This document shows, in pieces, positions 50,305 to 59,989 of a DNA stretch of 64,000 bases; position 1 is the stretch's first letter, and every line of letters starts with the position of its first letter. Source of the stretch: Dolomitihabitans soli (GTDB taxonomy: Bacteria; Actinomycetota; Actinomycetes; Streptosporangiales; Streptosporangiaceae). The DNA lies in NCBI RefSeq assembly GCF_022213955.1, contig NZ_JAKNTW010000020.1:62001-126000 (forward strand). Reading direction: 5' to 3'. Position numbers and translations under genes: made by a program. The notes beneath the pieces are model-generated. The model searched no databases. It was not told where the DNA came from and saw only the letters and a program-made list of their open reading frames with translations.

Positions 50305-52257
50305 CTACTTCAGGAGTCCGAGCTTCTTGGCGAGCAGAGCGGCCTTGTTGCCGCCGAGCCCGAGCTGGTCCATCGTCGTCCCGGCCGCAGTGGGGAAGAG
50401 GCGTCCCATCAGTTGTTCCGTCAAGGTCCGGTACTGCACGTAGTCGACCTTGTCGAACAGGCTCGGCGCGAGATCCTGAGGCACGTGGTACGGCCGTGCG
50501 ATACGGCGGGCGGCGCTGTTCGCGGCCTCGGTCGTGGTCGGGGTGACGCCGTCGGTGGCCGTCGTCGTGGTCGTGGCCGCGGTGATCAGCGCGGGATGTC
50601 CCACGCCGAATTCGACGCTGTACACGTGCACGTCAGGCAGGTGGCCGATGCCCTCCTGAATCGGCGTGGCCGATGCCGAGTCGACGCTGATCTCGACCGT
50701 CACGGAGTTCGCCAGAGTCACCTTGTACTTCTTTCGCAGCGACACCACGGTGAGCGCGGGCCCGAACCACCAGTTGTTCCCCTGCGGCAGCGGCGAGGAT
50801 GGGGCGGTCGTGTCGTGTCCCCGCTGCGGAGGGATGAGCGCGTCCATGAGCACCCGGCCGAAGGCGTTGTCCGCCGTCGTGTCCGTCAGGAATCTTCTCA
50901 GCTCCAGGGGGGCGGGCTCCGGCTGGAGCTGGACCTGCGAGGCGAGCCGGATGAATTCGGGCTTCGCCCCGGGCTTCCGCGGGCCGGAGGTGATCTTCTC
51001 CCGGCGCCGGCCCTTGACGGTGAGCAGGAAGACGTCGTCCTCGTCCGTGGTCACCGAGCGGTGGCGCAGCACGATCTCCCTGGACAGCAGGGTCCACTTG
51101 CATACCTTTCCGGTGTACACGTCGTAGTAGATGTCGGTGTACTTCGTCAGCTTGTCCGCACCGGTGAAGTCGAGGATGCCGAGATCCTTCCAGGACTCCC
51201 GGTCGTTCATCACCGCGTCGAGCCTCGCGGTGACGTGGGCGTGGTCCTCCTCCGTCTCCAGGACGTACTCGGACTCGGCCTCGAGTGTGGTGGCCATCTC
51301 CTTGCCCTTGCCGGCCTGCAGGATGGCGGAGAAGGAGTCGTAGACCGGACGGCCGGGCCGCAGGTCCTCCGAGACGTTCCACTCGGTGATGCGGAAGCGT
51401 TCGGTGGCCTTGAGCTGGTCCAGTCCTACGTCGACGAGCCGGATCTTCCCGATGTTCCCCTTGCCCAGCACGCCGCCGCTGGTGTGGTTGGCGGCGTTGT
51501 TGCCGCCGTTGAAGGTGAGCCATCGGGCTTTCACCCCCAGCTCGGGAAGCTCACGCTCGATCTTCTCGATCTGCTCCTTCGTGTCCTCGGGCAGGGTGAT
51601 CCGGATGAGTTTCGCCAGCTGCTCCAGCGTGTAGTGGACGGTGAATGTGATGATGTTGCCCTCGACGTCTCCCGATGCGGGAGTGAGGACGATGATCGTG
51701 TCGAGTTCGCCCTGCGGGCGTTCCAGCACGACGGGCACGAGATCGTAGGGTTTCGCGGTCAATCCGATATTGCTGCGCAGGGTTATCTCGATTTCCAGGC
51801 CGGCTTCGGAGAGCGGCTTTCCCTTGCCTCCGTCGGTGAAACCGTTCAATTTGGCCACGGGCTCCACGAGGGCGAATTCCTCGAATTTCGGATCCCGGGC
51901 GAGGGTCATGTTCGAGATGACGGGGTGCTTCGCCTTGTCGGTGCCGAACATCGCCTCCCTGGCCGCGTCGCGGTTGAAGTTCAGGGCGGCCGCGGTCGAC
52001 ACCCCGGAGCCCTCCGCCGTACAGACCTTGTGCGGGCTGGTGACGCCGCTCGATCCGGGGTGCGGGCGCACGTCAGCGGCGGGAATCCTCCTGAGCTCGC
52101 CGTAGACGTCCACCAGGTAGAAGGCCGGTCGCGTGTCCTCGCCGCCGCCCTCGGCCGCGCGGATGGTGTGGGTTCCGGGCTGCCGGGCGACGGTGACGAG
52201 CTGGTTCACCTCCAGAATCGGGGCGGACGGCGAGGAGAAATCCTGCTGCATCGACAT
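50305..52257 (-). CDS. Large uncharacterised protein with possible CYTH-like region
   Basis: 650 residues with no signal peptide and no membrane span. The first 280 are beta-rich (APILEVNQLVTVARQPG, GLEIEITLRSNIGLTAKPYDLVPVVLERP). The middle (about 360-530) has features seen in CYTH/VTC triphosphate-tunnel proteins: TDIYYDVYTGK, REIVLRHRSV, DVFLLTVKGRR, then LRKKYKVTLANSVTVEISVDS and VYSVEFGVG, i.e. alternating charged strands with an early YYD. This is pattern recognition only. The C-terminus contains a Thr run (TTTTTATDGVTPTTTE) and an MGRLFPTAAG end. GGGAG precedes the ATG at 52257. Confidence 0.7.
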   Translation of the reverse strand: MSMQQDFSSPSAPILEVNQLVTVARQPGTHTIRAAEGGGEDTRPAFYLVDVYGELRRIPAADVRPHPGSSGVTSPHKVCTAEGSGVSTAAALNFNRDAAREAMFGTDKAKHPVISNMTLARDPKFEEFALVEPVAKLNGFTDGGKGKPLSEAGLEIEITLRSNIGLTAKPYDLVPVVLERPQGELDTIIVLTPASGDVEGNIITFTVHYTLEQLAKLIRITLPEDTKEQIEKIERELPELGVKARWLTFNGGNNAANHTSGGVLGKGNIGKIRLVDVGLDQLKATERFRITEWNVSEDLRPGRPVYDSFSAILQAGKGKEMATTLEAESEYVLETEEDHAHVTARLDAVMNDRESWKDLGILDFTGADKLTKYTDIYYDVYTGKVCKWTLLSREIVLRHRSVTTDEDDVFLLTVKGRRREKITSGPRKPGAKPEFIRLASQVQLQPEPAPLELRRFLTDTTADNAFGRVLMDALIPPQRGHDTTAPSSPLPQGNNWWFGPALTVVSLRKKYKVTLANSVTVEISVDSASATPIQEGIGHLPDVHVYSVEFGVGHPALITAATTTTTATDGVTPTTTEAANSAARRIARPYHVPQDLAPSLFDKVDYVQYRTLTEQLMGRLFPTAAGTTMDQLGLGGNKAALLAKKLGLLK

Positions 52258-52321
52258 GGCACTCCCGATTTCTTCATGGATTAGGTGATTGATTTCGCCG
52301 TAAGGCATTCGCCAGCACTTC

Positions 52322-52341
52322 GCCAAGATAATAACTTTGGC
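52322..52341. promoter_or_regulatory. Inverted repeat upstream of the CYTH-like gene
   Basis: GCCAA, 10 AT-rich bp, TTGGC: perfect 5-bp arms about 65 bp before the start at 52257. The AT-rich centre GATAATAAC may hold a -10 for the minus strand. Confidence 0.35.
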
Positions 52342-52884
52342 CTAGTTTTGGAGCGACCCGAACGAAGTGTCCGTCCGGCGGGAGGCCCCCGTCAACCCAT
52401 GAAGCAAATGATGTGGAAATGTCGCGTTTATGGCGCGGAGACGACAAGTGGCCATTCTGTACACCATGCTTGCCCGTCGCGAAGTCCGGCGCATGAGTGA
52501 CGGCTCGAAGCCGCCTCAAACCGCGGTAAACCCGCCCTGCGACACATCGGAGAAGTCAGGAATCAGCGATCCTTGCCCATCCCAGGGGAGATGCTCGAGC
52601 GGATGTTTCGTGGAGTAGCCGCATGACGTCCGCGAGCCGCTCATCGCGCATCACCTCGACCCGTTTCGTTCTACGCGGGAGCCCGGGAGCGGAGCGACCG
52701 CGATGACGTGATGAACGGTCCGCCGGACCGCATTGCGGCGGCCGGCGTCGGCTACACCTGGTTCAGCCAGGACTCCGGCGAAGTGGGCGCCGGACGGCAT
52801 CCGTCGCGAGCCGCCGGATCGTGACTTTCATCCGCGGATTGGAGAACAGGTCTGTCCAGAGCGTGGCCGATATGGTTCCATCTG

Positions 52885-52905
52885 TGGCATACCAGAGGAA
52901 TGCCA
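52885..52905. promoter_or_regulatory. GntR-type operator upstream of the pectin methylesterase
   Basis: Arms TGGCAT and ATGCCA separated by 9 bp, followed closely by the gene start. The first ten bases and last six are identical to the dyad at 60859-60879, so both are probably bound by the GntR protein of this locus. Confidence 0.75.
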
Positions 52906-52921
52906 GAGATAGGGCGTGTGC

Positions 52922-54436
52922 ATGACATCCAATCGTCTGCTCGGTTTCCTGGCCCGGCCCGTGGTGCGCGCCGGGGTGGTCCTCGCCACCCTGGTCGTCT
53001 CGATGGCCGTGGCCCCTGCCGCCGGAGCCCGCGCGCCGGCGGAGGGCCGTCCCATGGCGGAGGTGTCGCCGCGCGGCCTGGACCGGGCCGCGTGCGCGGA
53101 CACCCCACTGCGCCTCACCTTCGACCGGCCCGTCCAGCTCGGCACCGAGGGCGCCCTCCGCGTGCACCGTGCGGACGGGAGCGTCGCCGACACCGTGGAC
53201 CTCGCCGACCCGGCGACCAACCAGCGGCTCATCGGCGGGGCCCGGTCCGACTACGGCGAACCGCACCGCTGGACCTACGAGCCGGTGGTGATCGACGGGC
53301 GGACCGCCTCCGTCCTCCTGCACCGGCGGCTGGACCCCGCCCAGGAATACCACGTGACGGTGGACCCGGGCTTCTTCCGCGGCCACCAGGGCATCTCCGC
53401 ACCGCACACCTGGCGCTTCCGGACCAAGGCGGACCCGGCGCCCGGCCGCGCCCGGCTGACCGTGGACGCGCGCGGCGGCGGCGACTTCTGCACGGTGCAG
53501 GGCGCGGTCGACTTCGTGCCGGAAGGCAACACCCGGCCGGTGCGGATCGACGTGGCGCCCGGGATGTACCGGGAGATCGTGTACGTCGGGCAGTCGCGGC
53601 CGCACCTGAGCGTCCGGGGCGCGGGCGCCGGCCGTACCGTCATCGGCTATCCGAACAACAGCCTGCTCAACGGGGACGCGGCGATGGCCGACGTACCGCC
53701 GGAGCAGAGCTACTGCCCGCGCCGGGTGCTGCCGCAGCCGGACCGGTTCAACTGCTGGCGAGCGGCCTTCGGGGTGGACGCGGACGACTTCCGGATGCGC
53801 GACCTCACCATCCACAACCTGACCCCCGAGGGCGGTTCGCAGGCCGAGGCGTTCCGGGGCAACGGTGACCGCATCGTGCTCGACCATGTCCGCATCCTGA
53901 GCTTCCAGGACAGTCTGCGGATACAGGGGCGCGCCTTCGTGACCGACAGCTACGTCGAGGGTGACGTCGACTTCGTGTGGGGAACCGGCGGGGTCTTCTT
54001 CCAGAACTCCGAGCTCAAGGCGCTCGACCTCGGCTACATGAGCCAGGTACGCAACAGCGGGGACGGTCCGGGCAACGTGTTCGTCAACACCCGGCTGACC
54101 CGCGGCGAGGGCGTCGCCGACGGCAGCGTGCTGCTGAGCCGGATCGACAGCCGCTTCCCCACCAGTCAGGCGGTCTTCATCGACACCACGATGGACTCCC
54201 ACGTGGCGCCGGTGGGCTGGGGCCTGACCGGGTTCGACTGTTCGACCGGCCAGGGCCTGCGGTTCTGGGAGTACAACAGCAGGGACCTGGCCGGGGAGCC
54301 CGTGGACACCAGTGCCCGGCTCGCCTGCTCGCGCGTGCTCACCGCCGCCGAGGCGGAGCCGTGGCGGGACCCCGCCCACCTGCTCGACGGCTGGGACCCG
54401 CGTGACACGACCGGCCAGACGCAGCACCAGGACTAG
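52922..54436 (+). CDS. Secreted pectin methylesterase (CE8) with N-terminal Ig-like domain
   Basis: 504 residues. Signal peptide (about 1-38), an Ig-like bacterial domain (about 50-170, LRLTFDRPVQLGTEGALRVHR) and a CE8 beta-helix (about 175-480). Catalytic Asp residues are in SFQDSLRIQG (about 328) and GDVDFVWGTG (about 349). It removes methyl groups from homogalacturonan so that pectate lyases can act. The ATG at 52922 is preferred over a GTG six bases earlier because AGGG lies seven bases upstream. Followed at 25 bp by a serine esterase gene. Confidence 0.93.
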   Translation: MTSNRLLGFLARPVVRAGVVLATLVVSMAVAPAAGARAPAEGRPMAEVSPRGLDRAACADTPLRLTFDRPVQLGTEGALRVHRADGSVADTVDLADPATNQRLIGGARSDYGEPHRWTYEPVVIDGRTASVLLHRRLDPAQEYHVTVDPGFFRGHQGISAPHTWRFRTKADPAPGRARLTVDARGGGDFCTVQGAVDFVPEGNTRPVRIDVAPGMYREIVYVGQSRPHLSVRGAGAGRTVIGYPNNSLLNGDAAMADVPPEQSYCPRRVLPQPDRFNCWRAAFGVDADDFRMRDLTIHNLTPEGGSQAEAFRGNGDRIVLDHVRILSFQDSLRIQGRAFVTDSYVEGDVDFVWGTGGVFFQNSELKALDLGYMSQVRNSGDGPGNVFVNTRLTRGEGVADGSVLLSRIDSRFPTSQAVFIDTTMDSHVAPVGWGLTGFDCSTGQGLRFWEYNSRDLAGEPVDTSARLACSRVLTAAEAEPWRDPAHLLDGWDPRDTTGQTQHQD

Positions 54437-54461
54437 GAACACAGAGAAGGTGAGGACCGTC

Positions 54462-55661
54462 ATGTCCGGTCTTGGTCGGAGAACTCTGCTGGGGTCCATC
54501 GGATCGCTCGCCGCGCTCGGCGCCGTCGGCACGGCGGGCGGGAGCCCCGCTCACGCCGCGGCGACGGCCGCCCGGCCGCGCCCGGTGGGGCCCGTCAACC
54601 AGGCGGTGGCCGATGCCCACGCCATCACGTACAAGACGCTCCCCCAGCAGGTCGTCGGGGTGGACGCCGAGGCGCTGATGACCGTTCGATCCGCGGCGGA
54701 CATCGAGCGCCTGCGGGCCGCGCTGGTCGCCGAGGTGTGGAAGTCGGCCGACGGCCGGCTGCCGGACACCCTGCCCGAGGTCGAGCGCGGGGTCACCGTT
54801 CCGGAACTGCCCGCCTTCACCGGCGTGCGGCGGATCGACAGGCTCACCGTACGGCTCCCGTACGGGCTGTCCTCCATCGTCTACCTGCTGCTTCCCCGCC
54901 GGGGCGCGCAGCACGGGCGGTTCGCGCTCTACCACAACGGCCACGGCGAGACGCCGGAGACCATGCAGCCCACCGCCCAGGCGCTGCTGGACGCGGGGTA
55001 CGGCGTGCTGCTGTTCGCGATGCCGTTCTACCACTGGAATCCGAAGCAGCTGCAGAGCCCCGCCGACCCGGAGGTCATCGTGACCGTCGAGTCGCACAAC
55101 GACCTGGGGCCCTGGGAGAGCAGCGGCTTCTCCACCCTGCGCTTCTTCCTGGAGCCGCTCGCCGTGGCCGTGAACCATGTGCGGCGGGAGTACCGGCCGC
55201 CGTCGCTGCAGATGATCGGGTTGTCGGGCGGCGGGTGGGCGGCCACCGTCTACCCGGCGCTCGACCCGCGCATCACCCGGAGCTATCCGGCGGCCGGGTC
55301 GCTGCCGTTCTACCTGCGATCCGCGCCGCCCAAGCCGAGCCCCACGACCGGCGACTGGGAGCAGCGGCTGGACCGGCATCCCGTCTTCTACGGGATCTCC
55401 GACTTCCTCGACCTGTACGCCCTGGCCGCGGTGGGCGACGACCGCCGCCAGATCCAGATCCTCAACCGGTTCGACGGGTGCTGTTTCAACGGCGTGAGCC
55501 ACCGCAGCTACGAACCGGTCGTACGGCACCGCGTCCAGGTCATCGGCAACGGGCACTGGGAGTTGCTGGAGGACGCCACCCACGGCGGTCACGCCATCAG
55601 CCCGCACGCCCTCGACGTCATCCTCTGGGATCTCGACGTCGCCTGCTCCAAGGAGCCGTGA
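54462..55661 (+). CDS. Exported alpha/beta-hydrolase esterase
   Basis: 399 residues. Twin-Arg-type signal (GRRTLLGSIGSLAALGAVG). Alpha/beta-hydrolase fold with the nucleophile Ser in MIGLSGGGWAAT (about 252) and a probable catalytic His in ATHGGHAISPHAL. A lid region with HWNPKQLQSPADPEV precedes. Probably a sugar-ester or acetyl esterase acting on pectin side groups, inferred from operon context: it lies between methylesterase and pectate lyase. A GAAGGTGAGGA stretch precedes the ATG. Confidence 0.85.
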   Translation: MSGLGRRTLLGSIGSLAALGAVGTAGGSPAHAAATAARPRPVGPVNQAVADAHAITYKTLPQQVVGVDAEALMTVRSAADIERLRAALVAEVWKSADGRLPDTLPEVERGVTVPELPAFTGVRRIDRLTVRLPYGLSSIVYLLLPRRGAQHGRFALYHNGHGETPETMQPTAQALLDAGYGVLLFAMPFYHWNPKQLQSPADPEVIVTVESHNDLGPWESSGFSTLRFFLEPLAVAVNHVRREYRPPSLQMIGLSGGGWAATVYPALDPRITRSYPAAGSLPFYLRSAPPKPSPTTGDWEQRLDRHPVFYGISDFLDLYALAAVGDDRRQIQILNRFDGCCFNGVSHRSYEPVVRHRVQVIGNGHWELLEDATHGGHAISPHALDVILWDLDVACSKEP

Positions 55662-55786
55662 GAACCCATGAGCGGCCAGCCCGTGAGCACCACATCGATC
55701 TTCTTATCGCCGACCGGTCGCGGAAGCGGCCGGCCGTACACCCTCACCGCCCTTTTGAGCACCCTTTTGAGCACTGGGAGACGCCG

Positions 55787-58078
55787 ATGACCACCGAGCA
55801 GCACAGCGTGACGGATGACACGGGGGATCGAGCGCTCGGCCGCCGGGCGTTCGTCGTCGGGGCCGGCGCGATGCTCGGTACCGCCGCGATGGGGATCCCG
55901 GCGGCGCGCGCGGCCGGGAAGATGGCCGTGGCCGCCGCGGCCGCGGGCGACGTCCTGGCCTTTCCGAGCGCGGAGGGCGGCGGGCGGTATGCCACCGGAG
56001 GCCGGGGCCACGACGTGTACGAGGTCACCACGCTGGCCGACTCGGGGCCCGGTTCGCTGCGCGAGGCGGTCTCGGCCGGCAACCGCACGATCGTCTTCCG
56101 GGTCTCCGGCAACATCGAACTCAAGGGCGGCCTGGACGTCTTGGGGTCGAACATCACCATCGCCGGCCAGACCGCGCCCGGTGACGGGATCTGTGTCATC
56201 GGCAACGAGACGAAGATCGAGAACCGCAAGAACATCATCCTGCGGTATATCCGGTTCCGGGGCACGGACACCCTGGGCACCCCGATCGACACCTTCGGCA
56301 TGGAGGGCTGCGAGAACGTCATCATCGACCACTGTTCGTTCAGCTGGGCGGTCGACGAGGTCTGCTCGCCGTACGGGAACGAGAACATGACGATGCAGTG
56401 GTGCATCATCTCCGAGGGTCTCACCATGTCCGCCCACGAGAAGGGCAGGCACGGCTACGGCGGGCTGTGGGGCGGCGACAACGTCACGTACCACCACAAC
56501 CTGCTCGTCCACCAGGGCGGCCGCAACCCGCGCTTCAGCTTCGTCGAGGACGTGGCCCTCAAGGTCGACCACCGCAACAACGTGATCTACAACCATGGCT
56601 ACACCTCCTGCTACGGGGGCGAGTGGGCCGACGGCATCAACATCATTGGCAACTACTACAAACCCGGCCCCAACACCCTGGCCGAGATCGCGCCCGTGAT
56701 CGTCTCGCCCGACCGCGGCGGCCTGTGGCACGTCTCGGGCAACGTCGTCGAGGGGAACAACGCGGTCACCGCCGACAACCGGCGCGGCATCGACCTGCCG
56801 CCGGGGGGCATCTCGCTGAGGCCCGAGCCGTTCACGTTCCCCGACCCCATCCAGGCGCAGACGCCCAGGGACGCGTACGCGGCGGTGCTGCGCGGCGCGG
56901 GGGCGATCCTGCCGCGCCGGGACGCCGTCGACGCACGGCTGATCAACGACGTCCGCAACGGCACCGGACGGCTGATCAACTCCCAGAAGGAGGTCGGCGG
57001 CGTGGTGCCGCTCGCCTCCACCGAGGCCCCCGCCGACAGCGACCACGACGGCATCCCCGACGTCTGGGAGGTCGCGCAGGGCCTGAACCCCGAGGACCCG
57101 GCGGACGGCCGCGCCATCGACCCCGCCAGCGGCTACAGCAACCTGGAGCGCTACCTCAACTCCATCGTGCCCGTCGGCGCCCCGAACCCGACCGTCGCCC
57201 TCACCTCCCCGGCCATCGACCAGGTCTTCGTGAACGCCACCGGCACCGCCGATCTCACGCTGCGGGCCGACGCCGCCGCGGCGGCCGGCGCGGGCATCGC
57301 CTCCGTCGCGTTCTACGCCGACGCCAAGAAGATCGGCGAGTCCACGTCGGCTCCCTTCGCGGTCGCGTGGACGGGCGCGCCCGAGGGCACCCACCACCTC
57401 ACCGCGCGCGCCATCGACACCACCGGCACCACCACCACGTCGAGCATGGTGCCGGTGCACGTCAACCGCAGTACCGCGCTGGGGTCCTGGACGTCCATGG
57501 ACATCGGGAAGGTGCCCATCGCGGGCGCCGCCGCGGTGGACGACGAGAACGTCTACACCGTCCGCGGCTCCGGGAAGGTCAAGGGACGCCAGGACTCGTG
57601 CCACTTCGTCTACCGGGCGATCGAGGCCCCCGACGACGAGGTGGTGGAGATCATCGCGCGGCTCGACTCGATCAGCGCGGTGTACCAGGACGTGCTCGCC
57701 GGGTTGATGATCCGCGAGAACCTCACGCCTGACTCGCCGTTCTGCCTGATGGGCATCTACGTCTCCGAGGGCGGCGGGATCAAGGCCACCGCCAAGCGGA
57801 TGCACTCCTACGGCACCGAGATGAACGTCGGCAACTACCCGTGGGAGGAGGACGAGGTGCTGAACGACCGGCCGTACTGGCTGCGCATCACCCTGCGCGG
57901 CGACGAGTTCACCTCCGAGGTCTCCCCGGACTCCCTGCAGTGGACGCGGGTCGGCTACGAGCGCATCCCGATGGGCAACCAGGTCTACGCCGGCCTGGTG
58001 GTGGAGGGGAACAAGGAGGCGAACGCCGTCGCGCACTACACCACGGCGACGTTCAGCCAACTGAGGATCAGGAACTGA
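55787..58078 (+). CDS. Secreted multidomain pectate lyase (PL1)
   Basis: 763 residues. Twin-Arg signal (GRRAFVVGAGAMLGTAAMG). PL1 beta-helix (about 55-400): GRGHDVYEVTTLADSGPGSLREAV, IIDHCSFSWAVDEV, GGRNPRFSF, with the RNPRF element in the catalytic Arg position. A calcium-binding DSDHDGIPDVWE repeat (about 425) follows, then an Ig-like domain (PTVALTSPAIDQVFV, about 465-560). The C-terminal jelly roll (about 565-763) has VLAGLMIRENLT, as in DUF1349/GLMIRE-type modules. It degrades polygalacturonate at the cell surface. GGGAG precedes the ATG. Its 3' end overlaps the convergent GH127 gene by 11 bp. Confidence 0.92.
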   Translation: MTTEQHSVTDDTGDRALGRRAFVVGAGAMLGTAAMGIPAARAAGKMAVAAAAAGDVLAFPSAEGGGRYATGGRGHDVYEVTTLADSGPGSLREAVSAGNRTIVFRVSGNIELKGGLDVLGSNITIAGQTAPGDGICVIGNETKIENRKNIILRYIRFRGTDTLGTPIDTFGMEGCENVIIDHCSFSWAVDEVCSPYGNENMTMQWCIISEGLTMSAHEKGRHGYGGLWGGDNVTYHHNLLVHQGGRNPRFSFVEDVALKVDHRNNVIYNHGYTSCYGGEWADGINIIGNYYKPGPNTLAEIAPVIVSPDRGGLWHVSGNVVEGNNAVTADNRRGIDLPPGGISLRPEPFTFPDPIQAQTPRDAYAAVLRGAGAILPRRDAVDARLINDVRNGTGRLINSQKEVGGVVPLASTEAPADSDHDGIPDVWEVAQGLNPEDPADGRAIDPASGYSNLERYLNSIVPVGAPNPTVALTSPAIDQVFVNATGTADLTLRADAAAAAGAGIASVAFYADAKKIGESTSAPFAVAWTGAPEGTHHLTARAIDTTGTTTTSSMVPVHVNRSTALGSWTSMDIGKVPIAGAAAVDDENVYTVRGSGKVKGRQDSCHFVYRAIEAPDDEVVEIIARLDSISAVYQDVLAGLMIRENLTPDSPFCLMGIYVSEGGGIKATAKRMHSYGTEMNVGNYPWEEDEVLNDRPYWLRITLRGDEFTSEVSPDSLQWTRVGYERIPMGNQVYAGLVVEGNKEANAVAHYTTATFSQLRIRN

Positions 58079-59981
58079 CGAGCGGCACCCACACCCGCAT
58101 CGCCCCGTCACCGCGGTTGTCCCACTGGAAGTAGGGCACCGCGGTGACGACGGCGGGCCGCCGCTCGTCGACGGCCCCCAGCGCGCGGTACGGCAGGCCG
58201 GCCTCGTGCGCACCGGTGACGGCCAGGCCGTCCGCCTCGATGGTCACCGTACGGCCGAGGCCGGGCAGATCCGCGTGGTCGCGCACCCGCAGTTCGGCGC
58301 CGGCGGGCAGCGCCAGCTCGTCGACCTCCGTGCCGGCGGGCTGGTCGGCCTGCTCGAAGCAGTAGACGAGCGGGCCCCGCTCGACGGCCGCGCTGCCGCG
58401 TACCGCGTCGATCCGCGGATGCGGCACGGTCAGCCGCGGCGTCATGTCCAGCTCCAGCACCACCTGCTCCCCTGCTCGCCAGCTCCGCCGTACCAGGACC
58501 CGGCCCTGGGCGTCGGGGACCACCTCGCGCCGGGCGCCGCCCGGCTCCGTCAGCCAGGTGCGGGTGCTCCACGGCGGCACCCGCAGCCCCAGCGCCCACT
58601 CGCCGGGCGGGGTGCGGTCCACGGTGACGGTGACGACGCCGTCCCACGGGTAGTCCGTGTCGATCCGCAGGCCCACGGTGCCGCCGGCGTGGGCGCAGGA
58701 CAGCTCCATCGGCGCGTACTGGTGCAGGAAGACGGTGTCGCCGGCGGTGGTCGAGGCGTAGTGCGGCAGCGAGGCGACGAGCCGGGTGACCGAGGGCGGG
58801 CAGCAGGCCGACCAGAACCACTCGTCCCGGCAGCGCGGATCGCCGACGGCCTCGGCGTGGTCGGGACGGCGTTGCAGCGGATTGCCCTTGTAGTAGGTGC
58901 GGCCGTCGACCGAGCGGGCCGCGGCGAACGCGTTGTAGAGGGTGCGCTCGACCAGGTCGGCATACCGCCCCTCGCCGGTGGCCAGCAGCAGCCGCCAGCT
59001 CCACTGGATGCTCGCCGCCGACGCGCAGGTCTCGTTGTACGACAGGTCGGGCGGCAACTCGTAGCGTTCGCCGAACACCTCGCCGACGTGCCGCGAACCG
59101 AGTCCGCCGGTGAGCGAGGTCCGGGTCGCCGCCATGTCCTCCCAGCGAGCGGCCGACGCCTCCAGCAGCGCGGTGTCACCCGTCTCCGCGGCCAGGTCGA
59201 CGGCCCCGGCCTCCAGGTAGAGCGCCCGTACGACATGACCGGTCACGGCGGGCGCCTCGCGGACCGGGAGATGGTCGAGGCGGTGCCGCGCACCGTGCTT
59301 GTGCCGTCCCACCAGGCCGTGCCCGCGCCGCTCGACCATCCGCGCCGCCAGCGTCAGGTAGCGCTCCTCACCCGTCGCCCTGAACAGCTCCACGAGTGCC
59401 GTCTCGACCTCCGGATGGCCGTCCAGGCCGGGCCCGGCGTCCGCCAGGAACTCCGCGCACAGGTGGTCGGCCAGCCGCCGCGCCACCCCGAGCAGCCGCT
59501 CGCCGCCCGTCGTACGGCAGGCGGCCACGGCGGCCTGGAAGAGGTGGCCCGCGCAGTAGTGCTCGTGGCTGTCGACGAGGCGGGTGTAGCGGCGGCCCGG
59601 CTCGGCCACCTGGTAGTGCGAGTCGAGGTAGCCGTCGTCCTGCTGGGCCCGTTCCAGCAGGCTCGCCGTATCGGAGAGGAACGCGGTCAGGGTGTCGTCC
59701 GGACCGTACTGGAGCTCCCAGGCCGCCGTCTCCAGCATCTTGTGCACGTCGGAGTCGGCGTACACGGGGCCGCGGTGAGCGCCCTCCTCCTCGCCCGCGG
59801 CGATCCGGAAATTGGCCAGCGCGCCGGACTTCTCCAGCCAGCCCAGGGCCAGCGGCACGCTGGTGGCGCGGTTGACGTGCTGCCACGTCTGCCACAGCCC
59901 GCCGGTGAGCCGGATGTGCGGGTCGTCCGGTGGCCGGTGCGCGACGTGCGCGTCCGGGGAGGGGACTACCGGGCCGTGCAT
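58068..59981 (-). CDS. GH127 beta-L-arabinofuranosidase
   Basis: 637 residues, cytoplasmic (no signal). The GH127 active-site elements are visible: Glu and Cys in YNETCASAASI (about 316) and the adjacent Cys pair in WSACCPPSVTR (about 392). In characterised members these bind zinc, and one Cys of the pair is the nucleophile. The N-terminus opens DPHIRLTGGLWQTWQHVNR. It releases L-arabinose from imported beta-arabinofuranosides, such as those on hydroxyproline-rich glycoproteins or pectin side chains. AGGAGG precedes the ATG at 59981. Second gene after gntR, eight bases downstream, so probably co-transcribed. Convergent 11-bp overlap with the pectate lyase gene. Confidence 0.93.
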   Translation of the reverse strand: MHGPVVPSPDAHVAHRPPDDPHIRLTGGLWQTWQHVNRATSVPLALGWLEKSGALANFRIAAGEEEGAHRGPVYADSDVHKMLETAAWELQYGPDDTLTAFLSDTASLLERAQQDDGYLDSHYQVAEPGRRYTRLVDSHEHYCAGHLFQAAVAACRTTGGERLLGVARRLADHLCAEFLADAGPGLDGHPEVETALVELFRATGEERYLTLAARMVERRGHGLVGRHKHGARHRLDHLPVREAPAVTGHVVRALYLEAGAVDLAAETGDTALLEASAARWEDMAATRTSLTGGLGSRHVGEVFGERYELPPDLSYNETCASAASIQWSWRLLLATGEGRYADLVERTLYNAFAAARSVDGRTYYKGNPLQRRPDHAEAVGDPRCRDEWFWSACCPPSVTRLVASLPHYASTTAGDTVFLHQYAPMELSCAHAGGTVGLRIDTDYPWDGVVTVTVDRTPPGEWALGLRVPPWSTRTWLTEPGGARREVVPDAQGRVLVRRSWRAGEQVVLELDMTPRLTVPHPRIDAVRGSAAVERGPLVYCFEQADQPAGTEVDELALPAGAELRVRDHADLPGLGRTVTIEADGLAVTGAHEAGLPYRALGAVDERRPAVVTAVPYFQWDNRGDGAMRVWVPLVSS

Positions 59982-59989
59982 GGAACCTC

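Larger units (their letters stand above)
52258..52921. other. 664-bp intergenic region between divergent genes
   Basis: No gene supported. It contains the inverted repeat at 52322-52341 (near the large uncharacterised gene) and the GntR-type operator at 52885-52905 (next to the pectin methylesterase gene). Between them no structure or promoter could be placed with confidence. Confidence 0.5.

Noticed and set aside
55750-55773. 12-bp tandem repeat CCCTTTTGAGCA before the pectate lyase gene
   Set aside because: Only two copies; too short to interpret, though it lies in the leader.
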